Shown here: piece after piece, positions 46,609-56,370 of the stretch | Position numbering within the stretch: position 1 is the first letter of the stretch | Layout of the letters: the number at the start of each line of letters is the position of its first letter | Origin: Saccharophagus sp. K07 | Lineage (GTDB): Bacteria; Pseudomonadota; Gammaproteobacteria; Pseudomonadales; Cellvibrionaceae | Length of the DNA stretch: 64,000 bases | NCBI RefSeq assembly: GCF_014336955.1 | Contig: NZ_QRAI01000001.1 | Span: 1,178,001-1,242,000, forward strand | Reading direction: 5' to 3' | The notes under the pieces: generated by a model | Told to the model about the DNA's origin: nothing | Databases searched by the model: none | What the model saw: the letters and a program-made list of their open reading frames with translations, nothing else | Made by a program: the position numbers and the translations under genes

Positions 46609-46657
46609 AGTTGTAAATCCTTGACATGGCATCCAGCGCAACGATTAGCGAGGACAG

Positions 46658-47272
46658 ATGAAACATAAATTACTAACCATGCTGCAAATGCAGGATGAAA
46701 TGAATACCAGGGTTCATCCAGTGTGGCGTGAGCAGGGGTACGAGTGGTATCGAGCAATCTGGGTGGAATGTGCCGAACTGATGGACCATTACGGTTGGAA
46801 ATGGTGGAAAAAACAATCGCCAGATCGCGACCAGGTGGTGCTTGAGTTGATCGATATATGGCATTTCGGCTTAAGCGATCTGCTGAAGGATGGTACGCCT
46901 GCGGAAGCCATCGCCGAGCAATTGCAGCAGGCTCTGAGTGACACGTCAGATTCAGGCACGGATTTTCGTCTGTTGGTAGAAGCTTTTGCGCAGCAAACCC
47001 TTGTTACGCGCCGTTTTGATCCGGTCTCGTTCCATAAACTTTTGTTGTCCATGGATATCTCAGTAGAGAACCTGTACCGGTCCTACGTAGGGAAAAACGT
47101 GCTCAACTTTTTCCGCCAGGACAAAGGCTACAAAGAGGGGAGTTACGTCAAAGTCTGGAACGGGCAGGAGGATAACGTTCATCTGGTGGAGATTCTCGAC
47201 AGCCTGGACAGCAACAGCCCAAGCTACCGTGACGACGTTTATGTCGCGCTTCTGCAGCGGTATCCGGTGTAA
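46658..47272 (+). CDS. All-alpha dUTP diphosphatase
   Basis: 204 residues. Hydrolyses dUTP to dUMP to keep uracil out of DNA. LLTMLQMQDEMNTRVHPVWREQGYEWYRAIWVECAELMDHYGWKWWKKQ with VLELIDIWHFGLSDLL carries the E-x-x-E and E-x-x-D magnesium ligands of the dimeric, MazG-related dUTPases, which some Pseudomonas-type bacteria and phages have. A C-terminal YVGKNVLNFFRQDKGYKEG motif completes the site. Not related to the trimeric Dut. Single gene; an inverted repeat precedes it. Confidence 0.9.
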   Translation: MKHKLLTMLQMQDEMNTRVHPVWREQGYEWYRAIWVECAELMDHYGWKWWKKQSPDRDQVVLELIDIWHFGLSDLLKDGTPAEAIAEQLQQALSDTSDSGTDFRLLVEAFAQQTLVTRRFDPVSFHKLLLSMDISVENLYRSYVGKNVLNFFRQDKGYKEGSYVKVWNGQEDNVHLVEILDSLDSNSPSYRDDVYVALLQRYPV

Positions 47273-47288
47273 CGGTTGTCAGCCGGTA

Positions 47289-47316
47289 ATGACATTTTCA
47301 TGCAGTACTCTATAAT
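47289..47316 (+). promoter_or_regulatory. Strong sigma-70 promoter of mdh
   Basis: ATGACA (47289-47294, five of six to consensus), a 16-bp spacer and a perfect TATAAT (47311-47316), followed by a GC-rich discriminator (GGCGCCGCG). Transcription would start near 47323, leaving a leader of about 130 nt before mdh. Confidence 0.7.
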
Positions 47317-47336
47317 GGCGCCGCGTTTGAACCCAC

Positions 47337-47421
47337 GGCCTGGTCAACCGACTTGTGTCCCTGTCTCATACGAGCAGGCTGCCAGCTAACCTTGTCAGCG
47401 GCTGGCCTGACCATTCCTGCT
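47337..47421 (+). other. Potentially structured mdh leader
   Basis: Within the leader, nested complementary pairs occur: TGGTCA (47341-47346) with TGACCA (47408-47413), and GCCAGC (47381-47386) with GCTGGC (47401-47406); a competing pair is AGCAGG (47373-47378) with CCTGCT (47416-47421). The mdh start and its CGGAG follow within 33 bases. No known riboswitch is recognised. Confidence 0.4.
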
Positions 47422-47453
47422 GACACCACCCTATTGCCTAACGGAGATCTATC

Positions 47454-48437
47454 GTGAAAGCACCCGTTCGAGTTGCCGTTACCGGCGCAGCCGGTCAAAT
47501 CAGTTATTCCTTGTTATTCCGCATAGCTTCCGGTGAGATGTTGGGTAAAGATCAGCCGGTAATTCTTCAGTTGCTCGAAATTACCCCTGCATTGAACGCT
47601 CTGAAAGGCGTGGCAATGGAGTTGGACGATTGTGCTTTCCCTTTACTGCAAGGCATCGTTTGTACCGATGACCCCTCCGTTGCCTTCAAGGATGTGGAAT
47701 ACGCTCTCTTGGTCGGTGCGCGTCCGCGCGGACCAGGCATGGAGCGAAAAGACCTGTTGGAAGCCAACGCCGCGATCTTCTCTGTTCAAGGCAAGGCACT
47801 CAATGATCATGCCGCTCGCAACGTAAAAGTTCTGGTTGTCGGCAACCCCGCCAACACCAACGCCTTGATTGCTCAGCGCAATGCGCCAGATCTCGATCCA
47901 CGTCAATTTACTGCCATGACCCGTTTGGATCATAACCGCGCAGTAACCCAGCTGGCTCAAAAGCTTTCCATCAGCATCGATCAAGTCACCAAAATGACTA
48001 TCTGGGGTAACCACTCTTCAACTCAATACCCGGATCTGTTCCATGCTCAGGTCAATGGTGGTGTTGCCATCGAGCGCGTTGAGCGCGAGTGGTACGAAAA
48101 AGAATTTATCCCGACAGTTCAGCAGCGCGGCGCCGCTATTATCGCCGCCCGAGGTGCTTCCAGCGCTGCATCTGCAGCGAATGCGGCAATTTGCCATATG
48201 CGCGATTGGGCATTGGGCACTCCAGATGGCGATTGGGTCAGCATGGGTGTATACAGCGATGGCAGTTACGGAATTGAAGAAGGCCTGATTTACTCATTCC
48301 CCTGCGTTTGCAAAAACGGCAACTGGCAGATCGTTCAAGGTCTCGACATCGACGCTTTCTCACGAGCCAAAATGGATGCAACTGCTCAGGAGCTGAAAGA
48401 AGAGCGCGATGCAGTTAAATCATTGCTACCAGCTTAA
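47454..48437 (+). CDS. mdh: Malate dehydrogenase
   Basis: TCA-cycle NAD enzyme, 327 residues. [25 protein letters not shown], substrate arginines in [18 protein letters not shown] and [21 protein letters not shown] and the catalytic histidine in [12 protein letters not shown]. This is the longer, cytosolic-type MDH group, different from the E. coli type. The start is GTG with CGGAG upstream. It has its own strong promoter and terminator. Confidence 0.96.
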   Translation: MKAPVRVAVTGAAGQISYSLLFRIASGEMLGKDQPVILQLLEITPALNALKGVAMELDDCAFPLLQGIVCTDDPSVAFKDVEYALLVGARPRGPGMERKDLLEANAAIFSVQGKALNDHAARNVKVLVVGNPANTNALIAQRNAPDLDPRQFTAMTRLDHNRAVTQLAQKLSISIDQVTKMTIWGNHSSTQYPDLFHAQVNGGVAIERVEREWYEKEFIPTVQQRGAAIIAARGASSAASAANAAICHMRDWALGTPDGDWVSMGVYSDGSYGIEEGLIYSFPCVCKNGNWQIVQGLDIDAFSRAKMDATAQELKEERDAVKSLLPA

Positions 48438-48460
48438 TTTAAATTTCGTTTGAATTTCGT

Positions 48461-48495
48461 AAAAGCCGCTTCATGTAGATGAAGCGGCTTTTTTA
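48461..48495 (+). terminator. Terminator after mdh
   Basis: Perfect 14-bp stem AAAAGCCGCTTCAT / ATGAAGCGGCTTTT with a GTAG loop, followed by more T. Confidence 0.92.
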
Positions 48496-48515
48496 TTGTT
48501 TTTTGGAGATGAACT

Positions 48516-48989
48516 ATGGCGAGAGTTAAGCAGGGTGCAAAAGCACCGAATTTTTCTCTGCATAATCAAAATGGTGATCTGGTGAGTTTAAAAGACTTCG
48601 TCGGAAAATATTTAATTCTTTATTTTTATCCCAAAGCGCTCACACCAGGATGCACGGCGCAGGCGTGTGGTATGCGCGATATCCAGAAAGAGCTGCAATC
48701 ATTGAATGCGGCGGCGGTGGGAATAAGTCCAGATCCAGTGAAAAAACTGCAGAAATTTAAAGAAAAACACGAGTTAAATTTCGATTTGCTGGCCGACGAG
48801 GATCATTCTGTGGCTGAGTCATATGGCGTGTGGGAGCTGAAAAAATTTATGGGGAAGGAGTATATGGGCGTTGTGCGCACCACATTTGTTATCGACCCGA
48901 CAGGAAAAATTGTGGGCATCCCTGAGCGTTTTACTACATCGACGCATCATCAGGTGGTTCTGGACTGGCTGAAGTCACATATCAAGTAG
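48516..48989 (+). CDS. bcp: Thioredoxin-dependent peroxiredoxin (Bcp)
   Basis: 157 residues. Reduces hydroperoxides with electrons from thioredoxin. Peroxidatic C46 in KALTPGCTAQAC and resolving C51 five residues on, the atypical 2-Cys arrangement of Bcp/PrxQ. FYPKALTPGCT with alanine after lysine is a small change from the common KDxTPGCT. VRTTFVIDPTGKI follows. TTGGAG precedes the ATG. Confidence 0.94.
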   Translation: MARVKQGAKAPNFSLHNQNGDLVSLKDFVGKYLILYFYPKALTPGCTAQACGMRDIQKELQSLNAAAVGISPDPVKKLQKFKEKHELNFDLLADEDHSVAESYGVWELKKFMGKEYMGVVRTTFVIDPTGKIVGIPERFTTSTHHQVVLDWLKSHIK

Positions 48990-49379
48990 AGTCCGGTACG
49001 GGTTAATTGGATGAGCTTATGTGGCCACTTTCCCGATCTTATTAACGAGAGTATTCAAACGGTCGCATGAACACAGTTGTTTAAAAATGCGACAGAATTC
49101 GCTAAGCTTCCTTCAGATTGTTTAGCGCGCTTGCAATTGCACTTTGTTGCTCTTGCTACTTTGTTAATTTTAATGGAGTAACGTGCTAAGCGAAGCGGGA
49201 GGTTAGTGCGGAATAACTAATGGCGCTGAAAGCCGCTCAATGGCGTAAAGTGGACTGGTTCTGAATGCGAATCACTATTAGTTTAGCTGCCCTGGAAATG
49301 TAGTTTCCTGACCTCAAAAATCCTGCTTCATTTAGATGATTAATAAATAAAAAAAGCCCGCTTAATACTCGAAGAGAAG
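48990..49379. other. 390-bp intergenic region upstream of the GAF-AraC gene
   Basis: No gene is evident. An A/T-rich stretch runs about 49150-49170 (TTTGTTAATTTTAATGGAG), followed by a very short frame, GTG at 49182 with seven codons, and a second, ATG at 49220 with 14 codons (MALKAAQWRKVDWF). An inverted repeat GGAAA/TTTCC lies at 49294-49308. These could be parts of a regulated leader, but nothing is recognised. Confidence 0.3.
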
Positions 49380-49388
49380 GTGACGATT

Positions 49389-50387
49389 TTGAAGCTCAAT
49401 ATCAGCAGCAAGGCCCCTTTGGACTATCCTCGGATAGATGTTCAATTCAAGCCCGAAGTCACGTCGTTCAGTGAGAGAATCAAGCACCTATATAAGGTAC
49501 TTGCGGGAACCCCATACTACAGCGCCGATCGTTCTGGGATTTCCCGGTTGCTGGATGCGGGTTGTCAAATTTTTGGTTTTGAGCACGCGCTTTTGTTACG
49601 GCGCTTGTCTCAGCAGGTCGCGGAAGTAGTCGCGACTAGTGAATCTGATGATGATGAAGATCCTTTTTACATGGGGCAGCATATCCATGTGGAAAATACG
49701 CCGTCGGAACAAATCTTTTCGGATGGTGCTTCACATCACTATAAAAACGTTCCCTCCATCGCGGCCTATTCGGCAGCCTTTTCGTATAATGGCGTGGACG
49801 TCAACGCCTATATCGGTACGCTAGTATCGTCATCATCTACGGAGCCGATGGTAGTGTGTTTCTTTTCGTCGACTCCTAAAGAGGCTGATTTCAGCGCCGA
49901 AGATATAGAAACTATAGAACTCTTGGCAGAAGGAGTGGCCTGTATGATTGATCTACAGAAAGCACAAGCCCAACGTAAGCTGACAGACCAGGCCATGTTT
50001 GCCATGGGGTCTGTCAAAACGTTGGATGAGTATCTTCAACAAGCCAAACTCCCTGAGGTTTACGGGGTTCCGGCGCGAGTTGTTGAAGTCCTGCAGCGAC
50101 GAATTGGCCGTGCTCAGTTAGGTATCGGTCATGTGGCGGAAGAGTTGAATCTATCCAAGCGAACTCTACAGCGGCGGCTGCAGCAGCAAGATATCAGCTT
50201 TGCAGAATTGCGCGATCAGGTACGTTTCCATTACTCCATCGATTATCTGATCAAACAGCATTTGAGCATTGATAGTATTTCTGCCTCTCTCGATTTCTCT
50301 GATCGAACCAGCTTTACCAATGCATTCAAGCGCTGGACTGGACTGTCCCCCAGTACATTCCGCAAGCTGTTCCGCGATTACGTCTAG
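49389..50387 (+). CDS. AraC-family regulator with N-terminal GAF-like sensor domain
   Basis: About 332 residues. A GAF-like region (about 40-195, ISRLLDAGCQIFGFEHALLLRR to IETIELLAEGVACMIDL) precedes a C-terminal AraC domain with two helix-turn-helices (IGHVAEELNLSKRTLQRRLQQQDISFAELRDQ, and SIDSISASLDFSDRTSFTNAFKRWTGLSPSTFRKLF). The ligand is unknown. I favour TTG at 49389, with AAGGTG six bases upstream, over a GTG at 49380 with no ribosome site. It has its own terminator. No target operon is evident nearby. Confidence 0.85.
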   Translation: MKLNISSKAPLDYPRIDVQFKPEVTSFSERIKHLYKVLAGTPYYSADRSGISRLLDAGCQIFGFEHALLLRRLSQQVAEVVATSESDDDEDPFYMGQHIHVENTPSEQIFSDGASHHYKNVPSIAAYSAAFSYNGVDVNAYIGTLVSSSSTEPMVVCFFSSTPKEADFSAEDIETIELLAEGVACMIDLQKAQAQRKLTDQAMFAMGSVKTLDEYLQQAKLPEVYGVPARVVEVLQRRIGRAQLGIGHVAEELNLSKRTLQRRLQQQDISFAELRDQVRFHYSIDYLIKQHLSIDSISASLDFSDRTSFTNAFKRWTGLSPSTFRKLFRDYV

Positions 50388-50401
50388 TTCTGACTCTGTC
50401 T

Positions 50402-50430
50402 GAGCGAGGATCATTCTCCTCGCTCTATTC
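50402..50430 (+). terminator. Terminator after the GAF-AraC gene
   Basis: Perfect 9-bp stem GAGCGAGGA / TCCTCGCTC with a 6-base loop, followed by the T-rich TATTCATTTCC. Confidence 0.7.
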
Positions 50431-50523
50431 ATTTCCTCTGTTTCTCTCGTTGCTCGAGTTATTGAAACTCGGTACAGTTGCAGCCCATCTTTTTTGTCCC
50501 TTTCGATGAATCAAGAGGTCATC

Positions 50524-50856
50524 ATGTCGTTTTTTGTCGCCGAAGCCGTTGCCCAAACGCAAAGTGCTCCACCTCCTCAAAGTGGTTTGTTCCAGATCGT
50601 CATGCTCGTCGGGCTTTTTGCCCTGATGTATTTCATGTTGATTCGCCCTCAGCGCAAGCGCCAGAAGGAACATCAGCAGCTGATTTCTGCTTTGGCAAAA
50701 GGTGATGAGGTTGTTCTGACCAGCGGAATGTTGGGCAAGGTCACCGACGTGGGTGAGGTTTACATCACTGTGGATGTGGGGAATGAAGTAAAACTGAAGT
50801 TCCAGAAAGTTGCAGTCCACGCTGTGTTGCCGAAGGGCACGATCAAGTCCATTTAA
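50524..50856 (+). CDS. yajC: Preprotein translocase accessory subunit YajC
   Basis: 110 residues from the ATG at 50524, preceded by AGAGGTC; an upstream in-frame ATG lacks a ribosome site. A single membrane helix (GLFQIVMLVGLFALMYFMLI) then RPQRKRQKEHQQLISALAKGDEVVLTSGMLGKV, the YajC signature. It binds SecDF and AcrB. The usual partners tgt, secD and secF are not adjacent; a terminator follows directly. Confidence 0.93.
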   Translation: MSFFVAEAVAQTQSAPPPQSGLFQIVMLVGLFALMYFMLIRPQRKRQKEHQQLISALAKGDEVVLTSGMLGKVTDVGEVYITVDVGNEVKLKFQKVAVHAVLPKGTIKSI

Positions 50857-50867
50857 GATAAGTCATC

Positions 50868-50891
50868 AAAGCCCCTGCGAGGGGCTTTTTT
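50868..50891 (+). terminator. Terminator after yajC
   Basis: Stem AAAGCCCC / GGGGCTTT with a TGCGA loop, continuing into six T, 11 bases after the stop. Confidence 0.88.
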
Positions 50892-51003
50892 GTATCTGTT
50901 GCATCAATATCTTTCCTGCAAAACGCCAGACGTGTAATGTCTGGTTTTCTACCATCCGCTACGTCAATTCAATCAACTTCCGCAGGATATTCGGGAGACT
51001 CTT

Positions 51004-52359
51004 TTGGAATCGCTAATTCTTTCTATCAATGCGCTGCTTTGGGGAAAAGTTCTTTGGATTTTGATCATTGCAGTAGGTGCGTTTTTAACCTTTAGACTTG
51101 GATTTCTCCCGCTGCTCAAAATTGGCTACGCATTTCGCCAATTGTGGCGCACCCGCAAAACCCAAGAGATTGCAGGAATCAGCCCGTTTGGCACTTTAAT
51201 GGTGGCTCTGTCTGCAACAGTAGGGACTGGAAATATTGCTGGTGTGGCGACTGCTATTGGACTTGGCGGGCCGGGAGCACTGTTTTGGATGTGGTTTAGC
51301 GCTCTTTTAGGCATGGCGACCAAATATTCGGAATCGGTTTGCGCTGTGCATTTCCGTGAAAAAAATCTTCACGGAAAGTATGTGGGTGGGCCCATGTACT
51401 ACATCAAAAATGGCATGGGCAAAAAATGGTTGTGGCTTGCTGTTTTATTCGCGGTTTTTGGCTCCCTTGCAGGGTTTGGCATTGGTAATACGGTGCAAGC
51501 CAATTCTGTGGCAGCTTCTGTAGAGCGGGCTTTCGGTGTTGAGAGAAATTGGACGGCCTTGGTCATGACAATTGTTATTGGCATTGTCTTGATCGGTGGA
51601 TTGCGGGGTATTGCACGAGCGGCAACGGCGCTGGTTCCCTTTATGTCCGTTGTCTATGTGATTGCAGGTTTTATTGTTATAGCTGCGAATGTTTCCGAAA
51701 TACCTTCCGCCCTTGCCATGGTTGTGGAGTCCGCATTTACCGGAACTGCAGCTACTGGAGGATTTGCCGGAGCCACAGTGGCATTGGCGATTGAAAAGGG
51801 GATAGCGCGAGGCGTTTTTTCCAATGAGGCCGGTTTAGGTAGCGCGCCAATTGCGCACGCTGCTGCAGAATCCAATAGTCCGGTGGAGCAGGGGTGCGTA
51901 GCAATGCTGGGTACATTTATCGACACTTTGATCATATGTACGATCACGGGATTTTCGATCATTTTGACCGGTGTTTGGGATGGGGACTTCCAAGGGACTG
52001 CTATGTCTCAAGCTGCTTTTTCCGCTGTACTGCCGTTCGGAGATCAAATAGTGGCTCTCAGTTTGTCGCTTTTTGCATTCACGACTATTCTCGGATGGAG
52101 TTATTACGGTGAGCGCTGCGCGGAGTTTCTGTTGGGCGAAAAAATCGTGTTTTGGTATCGCTGTGTTTGGGTGGCTGCCGTGCCAATTGGTGTGCTGATG
52201 AGTCTGGAGCTGGTGTGGAGTATTGCTGACATACTGAATGGTTTAATGGCCATACCCAACGTCATCGCGCTTTTTGCTCTCAGTGGGTTGGTCGTGAAAC
52301 TTACTCGTGAGCACTTTAAAGCCGATACGAATACAGCTGTTTCTCGGGAGTCGAATTAA
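51004..52359 (+). CDS. Sodium:alanine (AGCS-family) symporter
   Basis: 451 residues with about 10-11 membrane segments. Uptake of alanine or glycine with sodium. Family motifs: LSATVGTGNIAGVATAIGLGGPGALFWMW, KYSESVCAVHFRE, GGPMYYIKNGMGKKW and GIARGVFSNEAGLGSAPIAHAAAE. The start is TTG at 51004, with GGGAG seven bases upstream. Its stop overlaps the next ATG by one base (TAATG), so it is coupled to the nucleotidase. Confidence 0.93.
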   Translation: MESLILSINALLWGKVLWILIIAVGAFLTFRLGFLPLLKIGYAFRQLWRTRKTQEIAGISPFGTLMVALSATVGTGNIAGVATAIGLGGPGALFWMWFSALLGMATKYSESVCAVHFREKNLHGKYVGGPMYYIKNGMGKKWLWLAVLFAVFGSLAGFGIGNTVQANSVAASVERAFGVERNWTALVMTIVIGIVLIGGLRGIARAATALVPFMSVVYVIAGFIVIAANVSEIPSALAMVVESAFTGTAATGGFAGATVALAIEKGIARGVFSNEAGLGSAPIAHAAAESNSPVEQGCVAMLGTFIDTLIICTITGFSIILTGVWDGDFQGTAMSQAAFSAVLPFGDQIVALSLSLFAFTTILGWSYYGERCAEFLLGEKIVFWYRCVWVAAVPIGVLMSLELVWSIADILNGLMAIPNVIALFALSGLVVKLTREHFKADTNTAVSRESN

Positions 52360-53270
52360 TGCCCAAAGGTTTCGGCAGCAAACTGGTCATCGCAATTTCG
52401 TCGCGTGCCTTGTTTGATTTGAGTGATAGTCACGCGGTTTTCCAGTCTGAAGGGCTGGATGCTTACGCGCGTTATCAAATTGAGCACGAAGATGACGTGC
52501 TGCCACCGGGGGATGCATTCCCTATGGTGAAGAAATTATTGGCAATCAACGATATGCTCGGCGGCGATCCCAGGGTTGAAGTGATTCTCTTGTCGCGTAA
52601 CAGTGCTGACACCGGGCTTCGAGTCTTTAATTCCATCAACCATTACGGCTTAAAAATCACTCGAGCTGCGTTTTGTGGCGGTGAAAGCCCATATCGCTAC
52701 ATTGAACCTTTCAATTGCCATCTTTTTCTCTCCACTGATGCGGAAGACGTTTGTCAGGCCCTGGAAAGGGGAGTGGCAGCGGCAACTTTGCTTACATCCA
52801 AAAAGGCTGAGCAGGAAACCAATCAGCTGCGTTTTGCTTTTGACGGAGATGCCGTTCTATTTTCAGATGAGGCAGAACGGGTCTTTAAAAGCCAAGGATT
52901 GGAGGAGTTCGCCAGACACGAAAAAGAGTCGGCTCACACGCCTTTGAGTGGCGGGCCATTTAAGTCCTTTTTGGCAGCGCTACAGGGGCTGCAAAAGGAA
53001 TTTGGTCGCGAAGAGTGTCCAATTCGGACTGCTCTGGTAACTGCTCGTTCCGCTCCGGCCCACGAACGAGTGATCCGCACCCTGCGCGCCTGGGATATTC
53101 GCCTTGATGAATCCTTGTTTCTGGGTGGCCTCGACAAAGGCGCGTTTCTCAAAGCATACGGCGCAGATGTGTTTTTTGATGATCAGCCGTTTCACTGCTT
53201 ATCCGCCAAAGAACATGTCGCCACCGGGCATGTTCCTCATGGAATTGCCAACCAAGTTAAGGCCGGGTAA
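52359..53270 (+). CDS. 5'-nucleotidase, cN-I type
   Basis: 303 residues. KLVIAISSRALFDL, EVILLSRNSADTG, RAAFCGGESPYRYIEPFNCHLFLS, RFAFDGDAVLFSDEAERVF and DVFFDDQPFHC match the cytosolic 5'-nucleotidase I family, HAD-fold enzymes acting on AMP or IMP. The canonical DxD nucleophile is in FDGDAVLFSD. Its start overlaps the symporter stop. What connects the two is unclear. Confidence 0.9.
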   Translation: MPKGFGSKLVIAISSRALFDLSDSHAVFQSEGLDAYARYQIEHEDDVLPPGDAFPMVKKLLAINDMLGGDPRVEVILLSRNSADTGLRVFNSINHYGLKITRAAFCGGESPYRYIEPFNCHLFLSTDAEDVCQALERGVAAATLLTSKKAEQETNQLRFAFDGDAVLFSDEAERVFKSQGLEEFARHEKESAHTPLSGGPFKSFLAALQGLQKEFGREECPIRTALVTARSAPAHERVIRTLRAWDIRLDESLFLGGLDKGAFLKAYGADVFFDDQPFHCLSAKEHVATGHVPHGIANQVKAG

Positions 53271-53451
53271 AGCTAAAAACTACCATCCTTTGTAAGTCTC
53301 GCTTATAAGCGCGTCGCTCGTCGGGATCGACCGGTAAAGGTCATGCATTTGCGGCGGTCGCTGCTAGTCTTTGAAGAGATGTTGGCGTGAAAGATATCAC
53401 AAAACGCCAGCCTACCTTTTATACAGCTCCAGATGAGAAGTAGGGGCATTA

Positions 53452-53982
53452 ATGATCAAAACCATATTGTTTGCGACAGATCTCGGGGCATTTACCGCCC
53501 ATAGTTTGTTGCATGTTGAAGCCATCGCCCGCCGATTTGATGCCAAGGTCCACATAATTCATGCGGTTCAGCCGATTGGAGAATTTGCCGCTGCGGTTGT
53601 GCGCAGCCATTGTTCGGATCAGGTGAAGAGGGAAGTATTGAAAACTCCGCATATCACAGGGCTTATGGAAGCGATGAGGGAGCAAATTTTTGAAGTTCTT
53701 GCGCGCGAACCTTTTAATGAGTCGGGCCTGCTGAACTATATCCGTGACATAGTGGTGTCCCCAGGGCAGCCGGCAGCCGTCATTTTGCAGGAGGCCGACA
53801 GGATTCATGCAGATCTGATTATTATCGGAAGTCATTCCACCGAAGCTTTAGATGATCGCCTTCTCGGGTCCGTCGCGACCAAAGTGCTGCAGTTGGCGAG
53901 GGTGCCTGTATTGATGGTGCCCATGATGAGCCAAATGGTCGGCACTTATTGCGAACGTCATCAACCTATCTATCGAGCTTAA
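53452..53982 (+). CDS. Universal stress protein (UspA family)
   Basis: 176 residues, a single USP domain. ILFATDLGAFTAHSLLHVEAIARRFDAKVHIIHAV at the start and LIIIGSHSTEALDDRLLGSVATKVLQLARVPVLMVP at the end. The ATP-binding G-x2-G-x9-G(S) motif is only partly kept: the second glycine is S in GSHS. It may therefore not bind ATP as standard members do. A single gene between the nucleotidase and cysB. Confidence 0.9.
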   Translation: MIKTILFATDLGAFTAHSLLHVEAIARRFDAKVHIIHAVQPIGEFAAAVVRSHCSDQVKREVLKTPHITGLMEAMREQIFEVLAREPFNESGLLNYIRDIVVSPGQPAAVILQEADRIHADLIIIGSHSTEALDDRLLGSVATKVLQLARVPVLMVPMMSQMVGTYCERHQPIYRA

Positions 53983-54163
53983 CGCTCCTTTAATTCTTAG
54001 TCCCACTCTACGAAATACGCTCCATTGCGCGACGGACCGCAACATATGGTTGTATTTTTTTATGATTTTTTGTGGGGCAAGCCGTTTTGTGAGTGCTAAA
54101 TTTATTCTAAGTTGGTAAATCATTAGCTGTCCGGCTATGCTTCAATTGAATACATGTCGGTAG

Positions 54164-55225
<1,062 letters not shown>

Positions 55226-55263
55226 AATTGCGCTGAGGCGTCGACGAAGGATTGGTTGACGCC

Positions 55264-55599
55264 TTACAGAAAATCCAAATCTGAATTGTTCTGCATAATT
55301 TCCTTCAGCTCGTCTTTCTCATTCGTTTGCTGTTCCAGAACTTCTTTGACGAATTTCAGGTAAACCGTATAGACCTGCGGTTCACCTTTTCCTGTATCCA
55401 CAACGAAAAACGGCGCTCGGTCGACATTGAATTTTTTGGCGATGGCCATTCCAGGTGATTGAGGATCGCGTTCGTCAGCAACCAATACTTCATCGATGCG
55501 CGCCATTTGTCCTGAGGATTCGAGTTTCTCTATGACGTCGGCACATTTTTTACAGGGCGATCCGTCGGACAGGATTTTTTTGACGAACGTGATTTTCAT
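55264..55599 (-). CDS. Thioredoxin-fold CxxC protein
   Basis: 111 residues. MKITFVKKILSDGSPCKKCADVIEKL with C16 and C19 as a redox pair, then a DERDPQSPGMAIAKKFNVDRAPFFVV segment including a cis-proline position (RAPF). This is the conserved hypothetical found between cysB and cysH in Pseudomonas-type genomes. It may reduce or deliver electrons in sulfur metabolism, by context only. Confidence 0.75.
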   Translation of the reverse strand: MKITFVKKILSDGSPCKKCADVIEKLESSGQMARIDEVLVADERDPQSPGMAIAKKFNVDRAPFFVVDTGKGEPQVYTVYLKFVKEVLEQQTNEKDELKEIMQNNSDLDFL

Positions 55600-55644
55600 G
55601 TTTCCTCCGCTATCACCTGCTAGCTCATTCAGCTGTTCGCGGGC

Positions 55645-56370
55645 TTATTCACCTTTGATATTGCTGGCGTGTAAGCCGCATTCTTTTTTCGTTGCTTCTT
55701 CCCACCACCAGCGTCCTTCCCGTTCGTGCTGGCCTGGGCCGACGGGACGTGTGCAGGGTTCGCAACCGATGGAGATAAAGCCGCGCTCATGCAATGGGTT
55801 ATAGGGAACCTCGTAAGCGCGAATGTAGTTCCAAACCTGCTCCAAGGTCCAATTGGCCAGCGGGTTGAACTTCGTCAGCTTCTCACCGGGGCGAGCGAAA
55901 ACTTTGTCGTCTTGTATGACGGGAATATTGGCCCGGGTTCCCGGGCTTTGATCCTTGCGCTGTCCGGTGACCCAGGCGTCCAGGGTTAAAAGTTTCTTTT
56001 TCAGGGGCCCGATTTTGCGGATCGCGCAGCATTCCTGGTGGTTATCTTCATAAAAGCTAAAGAGACCTTTCTGCGAGACGAGTTCCCTGACGGCATCAGC
56101 ATCCGGGAACATGATGTCGATCTGAATTCCGTAATGCTTTCGCACTTTCTCGATGAATTGATAGGTTTCCGCATGTAAGCGACCTGTGTCGAGACAGAAT
56201 ACTCCGACATCGGGACGAATCCGGATGGCCATATCCACCAGGACGACATCCTCTGCACCGCTGAACGAGAGGGCAATCTTGTCAAACTCCCCCAGAGCAA
56301 ACTGCAAAATCTGCTGCGGTGTTTGGTTCTGCAGGTGATTGTCGAGATCAATGACGTTCAAAGTATTCAT
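55645..56370 (-). CDS. cysH: Adenylyl-sulfate (APS) reductase, [4Fe-4S] type
   Basis: Reduces activated sulfate to sulfite. 241 residues. Cluster cysteines C114-C115, C203 and C206, and catalytic C231 in KKECGLH. The paired and CxxC cysteines mark the Pseudomonas-type APS reductase, not the cluster-free E. coli PAPS reductase, so sulfur assimilation here likely bypasses CysC or accepts both substrates. FSGAEDVVLVDMA, FCLDTGRLHAETY and GQRKDQSPGTRA are typical. It follows the CxxC gene's direction with a 45-bp gap. Confidence 0.95.
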   Translation of the reverse strand: MNTLNVIDLDNHLQNQTPQQILQFALGEFDKIALSFSGAEDVVLVDMAIRIRPDVGVFCLDTGRLHAETYQFIEKVRKHYGIQIDIMFPDADAVRELVSQKGLFSFYEDNHQECCAIRKIGPLKKKLLTLDAWVTGQRKDQSPGTRANIPVIQDDKVFARPGEKLTKFNPLANWTLEQVWNYIRAYEVPYNPLHERGFISIGCEPCTRPVGPGQHEREGRWWWEEATKKECGLHASNIKGE

